From positions 1 to 34,475 of the forward strand of contig DCHJ01000074.1 in assembly GCA_002314805.1 (NCBI GenBank): 34,475 nt of DNA, written 5' to 3'. Every line of letters starts with the position of its first letter. Position 1 is the stretch's first letter. The position numbers and the translations under genes are program-made. The stretch is from Lachnospiraceae bacterium UBA1755 (GTDB lineage Bacteria; Bacillota; Clostridia; Lachnospirales; Lachnospiraceae). Under the pieces are notes generated by a model. It made no database searches, was not told where the DNA came from, and was given only the letters and a program-made list of their open reading frames with translations. This document shows, piece after piece, positions 1-7,610 of this stretch.

Positions 1-93
1 CTGCGGGTCCATTTCTCTGAGCCTGGCTCCGCAGCCCTTACAGAATCTTGCTGTTTCCAAATTTGGTGTTCCGCATTGTTCACAATATCTCAT
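1..93 (-). CDS. Zinc-ribbon protein, N-terminal part (cut by window edge)
   Basis: Reverse-strand reading gives 31 codons starting MRYCEQCGTPNLETARFCKG and running off the left edge with no stop. Two CxxC knuckles (C4/C7 and C18/C21) spaced 10 residues apart are the hallmark of the short zinc-ribbon found at the N-terminus of many Bacillota membrane or regulatory proteins. The ATG is preceded by GGAGG about 7 nt upstream, which fixes the start. Only this domain is visible, so the function of the full protein cannot be told. It is divergent from the ferredoxin-like gene at 159, with 65 bp between the two starts. Confidence 0.75.
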   Translation of the reverse strand, partial: MRYCEQCGTPNLETARFCKGCGARLREMDPQ

Positions 94-105
94 ACTCAAA
101 CCTCC

Positions 106-134
106 TTGAGAAAAATGCCCTCCGATGCTACAAT
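106..134 (+). promoter_or_regulatory. SigA-type promoter of the ferredoxin-like gene
   Basis: TTGAGA (106-111), a 17-bp spacer and TACAAT (129-134), with a TGC just before the -10 (extended -10). Transcription would start near 141, leaving a leader of about 18 nt that holds the ribosome site TTAGGAGG before the ATG at 159. Confidence 0.65.
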
Positions 135-158
135 GATGAAAAACTTTTAGGAGGACTT

Positions 159-446
159 ATGCTTCCGATTTATAATTTCGACCCGAATTTCAAGATCCCC
201 TGCAAGGACTGCAGCAAGTGCACCGGCCTGTGCTGGCAGAAGATCGCAATTCCGGACTACTTCCGTATTTACAACGAATATGTCGAGGATAATACCCGAC
301 TTGAGGAGCTACAAAAAGAATATACCGAAATCGCAAGGACCCATGGCAAAGCATCTGACTGCATCATGTGCAGAGGATGCGACGGTGTATGCGAGGGGCA
401 TCTGCCTACTACATATCTCCGCTGGGTCGCACGTGTATTCAGATAA
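159..446 (+). CDS. Small two-[4Fe-4S] ferredoxin-like protein
   Basis: A 95-residue protein starting at the ATG at 159, chosen because TTAGGAGG lies at the right distance; a longer in-frame reading from 48 has no ribosome site and crosses the promoter. It carries two cysteine sets of the form CxxCxxCxxxC: C15, C18, C21, C25 and C68, C71, C74, C78. The layout, with about 40 mostly helical residues between the sets and a second set followed by H-L-P and a basic aromatic end, resembles the C-terminal cluster domain of Fe-S aldo/keto reductases, but here it stands alone. It probably binds two [4Fe-4S] clusters and carries electrons in the cytoplasm; the partner is unknown. A terminator follows at 497, so it is transcribed alone. 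Confidence 0.7.
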   Translation: MLPIYNFDPNFKIPCKDCSKCTGLCWQKIAIPDYFRIYNEYVEDNTRLEELQKEYTEIARTHGKASDCIMCRGCDGVCEGHLPTTYLRWVARVFR

Positions 447-496
447 ACCTTGATCCATGGCTGTTCTATGAAAGCCATCCCGGCAGTTCCCTGCAC

Positions 497-518
497 AGGC
501 GGTCAATACCGCCTTTTT
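497..518 (+). terminator. Intrinsic terminator of the ferredoxin-like gene
   Basis: Stem AGGCGGT / ACCGCCT (497-503 and 508-514) with a CAAT loop and five Ts on the + strand. It overlaps the last codons of the convergent hflX gene. The minus strand lacks a T run, so it serves only the + strand gene. Confidence 0.75.
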
Positions 519-1648
519 CCTTTGAACTCCGCAAATCTTTCAGTAATGGCATCCTTAAGCAGTCTTATAGAGTCCTTGTCCCTGGCGCTTATAAATACCG
601 AACCATCCTGCCCGATACGTGGATATGCCGTCTCTTCTTCGCACATATCCGCCTTATTATAGATGACCATCATCGGCACATCTCCGGCACCAAGCTCCGC
701 GATAGTCTTACCGGTGGTATCCATATGATCTTTGTAATGCGGGTCTGAATAATCGACCACCTGCAGTATCAGATCTGCTTCCTTTACTTCCTCCAGTGTA
801 GACTTAAAAGCCTCTACAAGACCAGTGGGAAGCTTCTGTATGAAGCCTACCGTATCTGAAAGAAGGAAATCTCCCCTGCCTGCCCCGTTGACACGACGCA
901 CTGTAGTATCAAGCGTCGCAAAAAGCATGTCGGCTTCAAAAACCTTCTTGTCCGGTTCCCGGCCTACAAACGCATTCATGATCGTTGATTTACCTGCATT
1001 GGTATATCCAACCAGTGCTGCAAGCGGCAAAGCTGAATTCTGTCTTCTCTTCCGCTGTGTCTCGCGTTCCCCTTCAACCTTCTTAAGCTGCTTCTTTAGT
1101 TCGGCAAGCCTGTGGTCGATGGTACGCCTGTCGATCTCGAGCTGGGTCTCACCTTCACCCTTACTGCTCATGGACCCTGATGCACCGCCCTGACGGTTCT
1201 GCTTCTCCCACATACCGATAAGCCTTGGCTTCATGTACTGCAGTCTTGCCAGTTCGACCTGAAGCTTGGCCTCTCTGGTACGTGCCCTGTCCTTGAATAT
1301 CTCAAGGATCAGCGCAGTCCTGTCAAGCACCGGAACACCCAGCTCCTTGCTCAGATTCCTGATCTGGATCGGAGTAAGTGTATCGTTGAGTATCACAAGC
1401 TCCGCCTCTTCATTGCCTGCGAGCTCTTTTATCTCCCCGACCTTACCGGCTCCAAGGTAGAGTGCACTTGTCCTGTGCTCCAATGTCTGAGTGACTCTTG
1501 CAACAGGTCTGTAATAACAGGCACGCGAAAGCTCTCCCAGCTCCTCCATGGAGTGCCGGAAGTCTTCCTCATTGTCATAATCACCCTGAATTTCATAAAC
1601 TCCCGCGATTATTGCTCTGGTAAAATTGTCGGTTCCTGAATCATACAT
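503..1648 (-). CDS. hflX: GTPase HflX
   Basis: A 381-residue protein matching the ribosome-associated GTPase HflX, which splits stalled or stress-arrested ribosomes. The N-terminal HflX domain is followed by the family signature GEGETQLEIDRR (164-175), a coiled-coil linker (176-203), and the G domain with G1 GYTNAGKST (214-222), G3 DTVGF (265-269) and G4 NKAD (331-334). The C-terminal tail is short (ends KGKRRY). The N-terminus aligns in outline with E. coli HflX, supporting the ATG at 1648. No Shine-Dalgarno precedes this ATG; instead an extended -10 element sits 12 nt upstream, suggesting a very short leader. The gene is single and convergent with the ferredoxin-like gene. Confidence 0.93.
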   Translation of the reverse strand: MYDSGTDNFTRAIIAGVYEIQGDYDNEEDFRHSMEELGELSRACYYRPVARVTQTLEHRTSALYLGAGKVGEIKELAGNEEAELVILNDTLTPIQIRNLSKELGVPVLDRTALILEIFKDRARTREAKLQVELARLQYMKPRLIGMWEKQNRQGGASGSMSSKGEGETQLEIDRRTIDHRLAELKKQLKKVEGERETQRKRRQNSALPLAALVGYTNAGKSTIMNAFVGREPDKKVFEADMLFATLDTTVRRVNGAGRGDFLLSDTVGFIQKLPTGLVEAFKSTLEEVKEADLILQVVDYSDPHYKDHMDTTGKTIAELGAGDVPMMVIYNKADMCEEETAYPRIGQDGSVFISARDKDSIRLLKDAITERFAEFKGKRRY

Positions 1649-1660
1649 ATAGACACCGTC

Positions 1661-1669
1661 ATTATAGCA
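1661..1669 (-). promoter_or_regulatory. Extended -10 element of hflX
   Basis: TGCTATAAT on the minus strand, a perfect extended -10 with no recognisable -35. A start about 7 nt downstream would leave only about 5-6 nt before the hflX ATG. Confidence 0.55.
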
Positions 1670-1779
1670 TAAATCAGGTCAATGTGATATCATTGGCGAG
1701 GAATATACGAATTGGGAATGCGAATTGCAAATTGATGTGATATTGAAAATGGTATTGCTTCGTTAATGGGAGAAAACAG

Positions 1780-2526
1780 ATGAGATTGCTTTTTATAAGA
1801 CATGCCGAGCCGGATTACACAACTGACAGCCTCACAGCAAAAGGTCTCAGGGAAGCTGACCTTCTGGTACCCAGGATGGAAAAAGAGCATTTTGATGTAT
1901 GCTACTGCTCCACTATGGGCAGAGCAAAGCAGACTGCTGCCCCTTTTCTTAATAAGCTCGGTCGCGATGCCATCTACTGTGACTGGCTGCGTGAATTTGA
2001 ACATCCGATAAAACTGCCTGACGGAAGCCTTAACTGTATTCCCTGGGATCTTGACCCTTATATCTGGACATCTGCCGGTGAACATTTCAATAAAGATACA
2101 TGGTTTGATTCTGAGCTTGCGAAAACCGGCTCAATCAGGGAATATGCTTTGGAAGTATACAGGGGAATAGATGATGTGCTTGCCGAAAACGGATATGTGT
2201 ACCGTGAGAAAAATCTCTTTGATGCAGTACGATCCAATCACCGCACACTGCTCTTCGTATGTCACTTCGGTGTGATGAGTGTTATCCTCGGACATCTTCT
2301 TGGATTATCTCCCATGCAGCTGTGGCACGTGACAGGGGCTCCCTGCTCATCAGTGACGCAGGTATATACTGAGGAGATCGCTCCCGGTACTGCTACCTTC
2401 AAAATAAACTACTACGGGGATACCTCACACCTGTATGCCGCAGGTGAACCAATAGGATTTAATCCGAGACTTACCGAATGTGCAAGTGATCCGCCCCATC
2501 GGACTTATCAGGGTAAATCCTACTGA
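1780..2526 (+). CDS. Histidine phosphatase family protein (phosphoglycerate-mutase-like)
   Basis: A 248-residue member of the histidine phosphatase superfamily. The N-terminal RHAEPDY holds the catalytic Arg7-His8 pair that takes up the phosphate, STMGRAKQTA (around 44-53) gives the second phosphate-pocket arginine, and VCHFG near residue 160 holds the second catalytic histidine. It is longer than classic cofactor-dependent mutases (about 210 residues), with extra sequence between 70 and 130, so the substrate cannot be named. The start ATG follows GGGAG by 7 nt. The gene stands alone, divergent from hflX and convergent with the ATPase gene at 2649. I see no clear terminator in the 122 bp after it. 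Confidence 0.82.
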   Translation: MRLLFIRHAEPDYTTDSLTAKGLREADLLVPRMEKEHFDVCYCSTMGRAKQTAAPFLNKLGRDAIYCDWLREFEHPIKLPDGSLNCIPWDLDPYIWTSAGEHFNKDTWFDSELAKTGSIREYALEVYRGIDDVLAENGYVYREKNLFDAVRSNHRTLLFVCHFGVMSVILGHLLGLSPMQLWHVTGAPCSSVTQVYTEEIAPGTATFKINYYGDTSHLYAAGEPIGFNPRLTECASDPPHRTYQGKSY

Positions 2527-2648
2527 ACGGCTTATATCACCGGTCAGTAAAGGAAAGGGAAATGATGACTGTACTCCGTTCGGGATTGGTTTCAGGTTAC
2601 CCGGTAGTCTTCATACCGTATTTTTACCCTCTCCATCTTTTTCACTGT

Positions 2649-3899
2649 CTATGGAACCAGAGATACCGGTACATAATATGCCCGATCGTTGATCGGCCGG
2701 ATCTTCTCGGAATTATCAATTACGAGTCCCGGCTGTATATCCAGCCCATATTTTGTTAATACAGAGAAATTCTTCGTTGCCTTTACCGGATTGATTCCTG
2801 CCTTGATTTCTATCGGATAGATTTTGTCCCCCGAAATAAATAAAAGATCAATTTCCTTTTGTTCTTTATCTCTGTAATAAAATAGATTTTCCCTTGGGTT
2901 CTTTTGGTATGCAAACGCATTTTTTATCAGTTCACTGACAACATATGTTTCAAAAAAAGCTCCGCTCATTGCACAGTCGGAAAGCATTTCCGCACTGGGC
3001 CACTTACAGAGATATGCGCAGAGACCGGAATCCATGAAATACAGTTTCGGAGCTTTAATGATCCGATTGGAAACATTTGACATATACGGCTGAAGCATAT
3101 AAATGATTCCGGATGTTTCCAGGATCGACAGCCAGTTTTTGCAGGTCCGAACATCAATTCCGACACTGGATGCTATTTCATCATAATGGACCTCCTGAGC
3201 TGTTCTTAATGCAACAATGGAAATAAAGTTTCTGAACTGAAGCTCACTGGATGCGCTGATCAGTTTCTTTACATCTTTTTCTATATATGTACTGACATAG
3301 GATCGATAGTAAATGTCTCTTTCTGCCACACCGGTACAGATATCCGGCATGCCGCCCTGAAATATCTCCTGAAAGATTTCCCGGCGTGTCCGTCTCTCGG
3401 ACCGTTCTCTGTCAATTTTCTGCAGGTTTTGTATTTCCGGTGAAAACTCCTCTTCTGTTCTTTGATCCTTTTCAGCCTGCGAAAAAGAAGCCATTTCAAT
3501 AACACCGCAACGCCCGGCAAGAGAATCTACTATCCCTTGTTGAAGTTCGAAACGGTTTGATCCTGTAAGGATGTACATAAGTTCCCTTTGGCCATTTGTC
3601 TTCAGCCAGACAAGACGCTGCTCATCAATTCTTTTCTTTATTTCATCCAAAAGCTTTGGAACCTTCTGAATTTCATCGATGATCAAAGGCCATCCGAGGT
3701 TATCAAGAAAAAGCCTTGGGCTTGCCTCCGCCATCACCCTGTCTTCCAGATCATCCAATGTCACTTTCCTGTATTTTTCACCGAACAGATAATCTATGGT
3801 GGTTGATTTTCCAATCTGCCTTGGACCATATACGACGACACAAGGGAACGATTCCGAAACTTTTCTTATTCCGTTTTCACATGTACGTTGAATATACAT
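2649..3899 (-). CDS. AAA ATPase with DUF4143 domain
   Basis: A 416-residue protein of the AAA_14/DUF4143 family. The Walker A is GPRQIGKST (25-33), Walker B is LIIDEIQKVP (about 73-82), and the AAA domain is followed by a winged-helix-like stretch (about 225-255, EVHYDEIASSVGIDVRTCKNWL) and the C-terminal DUF4143 nuclease-like fold, with YYRDKEQKEIDLL and IYPIEIK resembling a PD-(D/E)XK core. Such proteins are common and often variable in gut Clostridia and Bacteroides; their role is not established. The ATG is preceded by AGGAG. The gene is single and lies in an accessory-looking stretch between core genes. Confidence 0.85.
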   Translation of the reverse strand: MYIQRTCENGIRKVSESFPCVVVYGPRQIGKSTTIDYLFGEKYRKVTLDDLEDRVMAEASPRLFLDNLGWPLIIDEIQKVPKLLDEIKKRIDEQRLVWLKTNGQRELMYILTGSNRFELQQGIVDSLAGRCGVIEMASFSQAEKDQRTEEEFSPEIQNLQKIDRERSERRTRREIFQEIFQGGMPDICTGVAERDIYYRSYVSTYIEKDVKKLISASSELQFRNFISIVALRTAQEVHYDEIASSVGIDVRTCKNWLSILETSGIIYMLQPYMSNVSNRIIKAPKLYFMDSGLCAYLCKWPSAEMLSDCAMSGAFFETYVVSELIKNAFAYQKNPRENLFYYRDKEQKEIDLLFISGDKIYPIEIKAGINPVKATKNFSVLTKYGLDIQPGLVIDNSEKIRPINDRAYYVPVSLVP

Positions 3900-4063
3900 A
3901 AGCCACTCCTATTTTTATATTCATGCCAGTAGCTTATCATATTTTGACGACCATTTCAACATTCTGATGCTATTTTAGTCGCATTTCTGTGATTTAAATA
4001 AGCGCCACAAAAAGAGCAGGAACAGGAAACGGCTCAACAGAACCGTTTTCCATAGAAATAAAA

Positions 4064-4100
4064 GAAGCGCGAGACGGGGATCGAAACCGTCTCGCGTTTC
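4064..4100 (-). terminator. Strong hairpin terminator after the 23-residue peptide gene
   Basis: A 14-bp stem (4064-4077 with 4087-4100, one G-U pair) around a 9-nt loop, containing CGCGAGACGG / CCGTCTCGCG. On the minus strand it is followed by a T-rich run (TTTTATTTC). It begins 18 nt after the stop of the small gene at 4119. A second, weaker inverted repeat (GGAAACGG / CCGTTTTCC, 4025-4051) lies just beyond, in the gap before the ATPase gene. Confidence 0.75.
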
Positions 4101-4118
4101 TAGTCAGCTGTATATGAT

Positions 4119-4190
4119 TCATTTAAACGGTACTGCCATAAAGATAAGGATCGAAACTATCACTAAAACTGCATTAATTATGTATCTCAT
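4119..4190 (-). CDS. 23-residue hydrophobic peptide
   Basis: A 24-codon gene read on the minus strand: ATG at 4190-4188, stop TGA at 4121-4119. The peptide begins MRYIINAVLVIVSILIFMA and ends VPFK, so residues 4-21 can form one membrane helix with basic residues at both ends. GGGGAGGGAAG about 5-8 nt before the ATG is a very strong ribosome site, and a terminator starts 18 nt after the stop. These two flanking signals are what make it credible in spite of its size. I recognise no family. It resembles in form small single-helix membrane proteins or type I toxin peptides, but I see no evidence for either role. Upstream lies the hairpin at 4235 and, 239 bp away, the end of the RyR-domain gene. 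Confidence 0.6.
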   Translation of the reverse strand: MRYIINAVLVIVSILIFMAVPFK

Positions 4191-4234
4191 ACTCTTCCCT
4201 CCCCGGGTTCATCTTATGAGATCATAATACAGTC

Positions 4235-4262
4235 AAAGGAGTCCTATAATTCGGACTCCTTT
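4235..4262. terminator. Perfect 10-bp inverted repeat, likely terminator of the CDF-RyR gene pair
   Basis: AAAGGAGTCC (4235-4244) and GGACTCCTTT (4253-4262) around an 8-nt AT-rich loop. It lies 168 bp past the stop of the RyR-domain gene and 45 bp before the small peptide ATG, so it could end the upstream transcript or act as an operator near the small gene's promoter. The stretch 4263-4429 holds nothing else I can support. Confidence 0.5.
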
Positions 4263-4429
4263 TGCTGCAGGACGTTTTTAGTATTCACGTAATGTGTAGT
4301 GTAAAATATACTCTGTCGGACCGCATTAGACCATCATTCCGACCGTCGAAACACATAAAAAAACAAACTGCTTATCCCCCATGCCTGGATTCGGTATTTC
4401 TGCTGCTCTGTATGACAAGTCTCGGACCG

Positions 4430-6373
4430 TCAATTTCCGCCCTTTTCAATTATCTTATACCTGACACCGGTCACTCCCATCCGGTCATGCAGAATATCCG
4501 GTATTTTTAATATTAGTCCTCTGTCATATATGGCAGCATCAACAGCACCGAGATACTCTGAGCGTATCTTCAGCTCTTCATACGGGCAGATACAGGGATG
4601 CATCTTCAGCATAGGACAGAAATACTGCTCTATACTGAGCCCCGATGCCTTAAATGCCTGCAGTTCTTCCATATCTGCACCGGTCCAGCCGTCAGAGATC
4701 ATAAACATCTTCCATCGGTTATGTTCTTCTCTCATGAGGACTTCCAGCATCTCATCCGTGAGTCTGGACGCAAAGTCTGCTTCTTTAGCTTCGGTATCAC
4801 GTGTATAATCCAGCCCCAGCTCTGCCAGCTTGGTCCTTATATGCATAGCGTATGCCGCATTGGATCTCTTATTTACCTCGAGCATGTTGTAATATATGAG
4901 GTTCTCCGCAATATCCGGTTCTCCGTCACACAGCAGCGATGCACACTCCAGATATACATTTATTCCAAGCCGCTCGCTTTCGGAGGCCATGATACTGTCA
5001 TAGGTGAATATATCCTCAGCGCAGCCGAAGGACTCCAGCCGATAAGATATCCGCCTCCGGGGATCTCCTTCTGATGTCTTAAGACTGTTGACCACATCGG
5101 CCTGCTCTCTGCTGCGGATATACACATATATCTGTGGTATTCTGGAATACGAATCGTCCTGCTTTAGCAGCTCCCTTCTCAGACGTATGGCTGTCTCGGT
5201 ATTCTGCATATCGGTACCCTGAGTGATCACAGCATAGGTAGTATCCTTACAGCATTTCAGTACGGTATCAAAAGCCTCCTGATTGCTGCCGCAATCGTAA
5301 AAGTTTAGTTCAAGACAGTCACTGTCAGCATATCCCGGATATTGGAATCTGAAATCACTGATCTTATCTGCAATGCCGATACCTACGACATTTATCTTCA
5401 GCCTGCATCTGCTTCCCTGACCGCACCAGCTTGCTGCCCTGACAAAGGCCTCTCCGATGGCATCCAGACCAAAAACAAGCACTGAAATGATATTACCCTC
5501 AGCAGCCTCATACAGCGGGTGCTCTTCAAGCAGCCTGTGGACTGCAACCTCTCCTGACCTTATGATATGTACGTCAACCTCTCCCTTTACGCAGGAGTCA
5601 ATAAGGCTGTCTGCTTCATTGGATTCTGCTGCTACAAAAATGTGGATATGCCTCTGCGACTCAATATTCTTTTCAGCCTCTGATCCTATCAGGTCAAGTG
5701 CCTCTTTTATGTTGGCATCTTCATCCTCTGAGAGAAGAAAATAATATATATCCCGGTTTCCTATCCGGTTTATCCGGATATTGCCGATACTGTCAGGATG
5801 GATGATCGTGCCATTGAGCAGATCGGCATCTCCTCTGTCTGACTTATCCCTGATACCGGCGAAAATTAACGCCCCCCTCGATACTTTCTTCTGTATATCC
5901 GATGCGAGCTGGACCGCTCTGTCATCTGCTGTGTTGAAGATAAATACAGGTCTTCCCACCTGCAGATTGATAAACAGCACCCTGATATGCGAGAAGAGCA
6001 TGAAAAATATGCTGTATATGGCCATAATGGACAATAGCGGCATGAGCAGATGCAGCAGCCCCAATGCCGCCATATACAGACGGTAAAACAGCCCCGTACC
6101 GATGTGCTGCGAGATAAATTCCTTATTGTCCAGATAGCCTGCATCAAGTGATATGACTCTCATCACATTGATAAGATCGGCGGCCAGAGCTGTGAAAGTG
6201 TTATTCTGAAGGAAGAATACCGGCAGATACAGTGTGAAGACCGATACTGCAAGATACAGCACCATTTTAACGATCTTGACTACCGATCTGTCCCTGGTGC
6301 TTAACAGGGCCCTTACTTCCAGCCCGATAAAAACAACAGCTATGATGAAGCATATGATCCAAAATATCTGCAA
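4430..6373 (-). CDS. Membrane protein with two Rossmann (TrkA-N-like) domains and a RyR domain
   Basis: A 647-residue protein. Residues 1-24, 34-56 and 98-130 are hydrophobic and likely membrane-spanning. Two nucleotide-binding Rossmann-like units follow: one from about 140 (GRPVFIFNTADDRA) and one from about 293 (ISVLVFGLDAIGEAF, a glycine-rich turn). The C-terminus (about 548-606) carries the motifs of the RyR domain, EEHNRW, SDGW and MHPCICPYEEL, first known from ryanodine receptors and also found in bacteria. The build recalls ion-channel proteins with cytosolic RCK domains, but no potassium selectivity filter is visible. The start is TTG at 6373, preceded by GGGGGG. It lies 17 bp after the CDF transporter gene, so the two are probably co-transcribed. 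Ligand and role are unknown. Confidence 0.78.
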   Translation of the reverse strand: MQIFWIICFIIAVVFIGLEVRALLSTRDRSVVKIVKMVLYLAVSVFTLYLPVFFLQNNTFTALAADLINVMRVISLDAGYLDNKEFISQHIGTGLFYRLYMAALGLLHLLMPLLSIMAIYSIFFMLFSHIRVLFINLQVGRPVFIFNTADDRAVQLASDIQKKVSRGALIFAGIRDKSDRGDADLLNGTIIHPDSIGNIRINRIGNRDIYYFLLSEDEDANIKEALDLIGSEAEKNIESQRHIHIFVAAESNEADSLIDSCVKGEVDVHIIRSGEVAVHRLLEEHPLYEAAEGNIISVLVFGLDAIGEAFVRAASWCGQGSRCRLKINVVGIGIADKISDFRFQYPGYADSDCLELNFYDCGSNQEAFDTVLKCCKDTTYAVITQGTDMQNTETAIRLRRELLKQDDSYSRIPQIYVYIRSREQADVVNSLKTSEGDPRRRISYRLESFGCAEDIFTYDSIMASESERLGINVYLECASLLCDGEPDIAENLIYYNMLEVNKRSNAAYAMHIRTKLAELGLDYTRDTEAKEADFASRLTDEMLEVLMREEHNRWKMFMISDGWTGADMEELQAFKASGLSIEQYFCPMLKMHPCICPYEELKIRSEYLGAVDAAIYDRGLILKIPDILHDRMGVTGVRYKIIEKGGN

Positions 6374-6390
6374 TACTGTGATCCCCCCTG

Positions 6391-7521
6391 TCAGACATAT
6401 TCCGTCTCAACGGTAAGCTCGATGCGCCGGTCCGGATAATATCCGGCCATATACTGAGTAAACTCTGTCTTCAGTGCCTCCCAGTCCTTCAGCCTGTAAT
6501 CAACTATCAGATCACAATAGATATCCCGGTTATCGGGATCGATATATACTGCATGATAGCTCTTTACATGTTCATGATTTCTGACAAATTCTGCTATGCG
6601 CACCCGCAGTTCCTTAACATTCTCACTGTCATTGTCAACGGCGTAAATTCCGAATACCATGGTGACACTGTACTCATGCATAAGGCGCAGCTGAAGTGCG
6701 TGAAGAAAGCTGTATATCTCACCGACGGTCTTGCGGTGATCAAGTTCGATATTGACGGAACCGGACCATGCCTCCGGTCCGTAGTTGTGCAGCATCATAT
6801 CTGCGGCAGCAAGTACTCCGTCAGTACCACGGATCTCTCTGTAAAGTTCTTCGGCAAGCTCTATGTCTCCCTGACGGCCAAGCAGGTCATTGACGGTCTC
6901 ACGCAGCGAGTCAAAACCAGCTTTTACGATAAGCAGTGAGATAATGATTCCTGCATAGGCATCAAGTGAAAGTCCGAAGATCAGGAAGATCAGCGATGAC
7001 ACGATGGTGATGATGGATGCGAATGAGTCTGCGCGGCATTCTGAACCTACTGCTATCAAAGACTGTGAGTCAGCGGCCTTTCCCATCCTGATCGTATATA
7101 TACCCAGGAAAAATTTCACCACGGCGACTGCCGCAACAATAATGATAGAAACATAAGACACGCTCATCTCTTCAGGATGGATGATAAGATCGACGGAGCT
7201 TATGATCATTTCGATTCCGGCAAAGAGTATTACTCCTGAGATGACAAGACTTGTGAGATACTCAATTCTTCCGTAGCCGAATGGATGCTTCTCATCCGGG
7301 TGCTTTTTGGCGAGCTTTGCGCCCACAAATGTCATCACTGAACTGAGGGCATCGGTGGCATTGTTGATACCTTCGGATATGATCGCGATCGATGATGTCG
7401 ATATTCCGATTATTATCTTGATAAGTGCGATCGCGATATTGACCACTACTCCAAGTATGGAGGTCCTTGCGATGATCTCGTCTCTTGTTCCTGCTGTCCG
7501 GGTTGTTTTTGTATCACTCAT
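6391..7521 (-). CDS. Cation diffusion facilitator (CDF) metal transporter
   Basis: A 376-residue CDF-family transporter with about six membrane segments (about 20-210) and a cytoplasmic C-terminal domain. CDF marks include SEGINNATDALSS in the second membrane segment, the HPFGYGRIEYL loop, and SECRADSFAS in the fifth. Aligned by eye with FieF, the four metal ligands read N-D and E-D rather than D-D and H-D, which argues against a standard zinc site. The C-terminal part is long: after the usual dimer domain there is a further segment (about 290-376) that looks like a second alpha-beta unit. The ATG follows GGGAG. It heads a probable two-gene unit with the RyR-domain membrane protein. Confidence 0.88.
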   Translation of the reverse strand: MSDTKTTRTAGTRDEIIARTSILGVVVNIAIALIKIIIGISTSSIAIISEGINNATDALSSVMTFVGAKLAKKHPDEKHPFGYGRIEYLTSLVISGVILFAGIEMIISSVDLIIHPEEMSVSYVSIIIVAAVAVVKFFLGIYTIRMGKAADSQSLIAVGSECRADSFASIITIVSSLIFLIFGLSLDAYAGIIISLLIVKAGFDSLRETVNDLLGRQGDIELAEELYREIRGTDGVLAAADMMLHNYGPEAWSGSVNIELDHRKTVGEIYSFLHALQLRLMHEYSVTMVFGIYAVDNDSENVKELRVRIAEFVRNHEHVKSYHAVYIDPDNRDIYCDLIVDYRLKDWEALKTEFTQYMAGYYPDRRIELTVETEYV

Positions 7522-7533
7522 TTCTCTGCTCCC

Positions 7534-7580
7534 AAAAAAATAATCACGGCAAAATCAATGACTCTGCCATGATTTATTTT
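7534..7580 (-). terminator. Intrinsic terminator after the CapA-like gene
   Basis: An imperfect long stem (about AAATAATCACGGCA at 7537-7551 with TGCCATGATTTATTT at 7565-7580). On the minus strand it ends in a run of Ts, 30 bp after the CapA-like stop. It also abuts the ribosome site of the CDF gene, so the CDF promoter must lie within or very near it. Confidence 0.6.
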
Positions 7581-7610
7581 ACTAGAAAAATTACCGGAAT
7601 TAAACCCCGA

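Noticed and set aside
48..158. Longer N-terminus for the ferredoxin-like protein
   Set aside because: It has no ribosome site, crosses a good promoter, and the ATG at 159 has TTAGGAGG before it.
4263..4429. Gene on the + strand overlapping the end of the RyR-domain gene
   Set aside because: The 82-codon frame has no ribosome site and half of it is antisense to the real gene.
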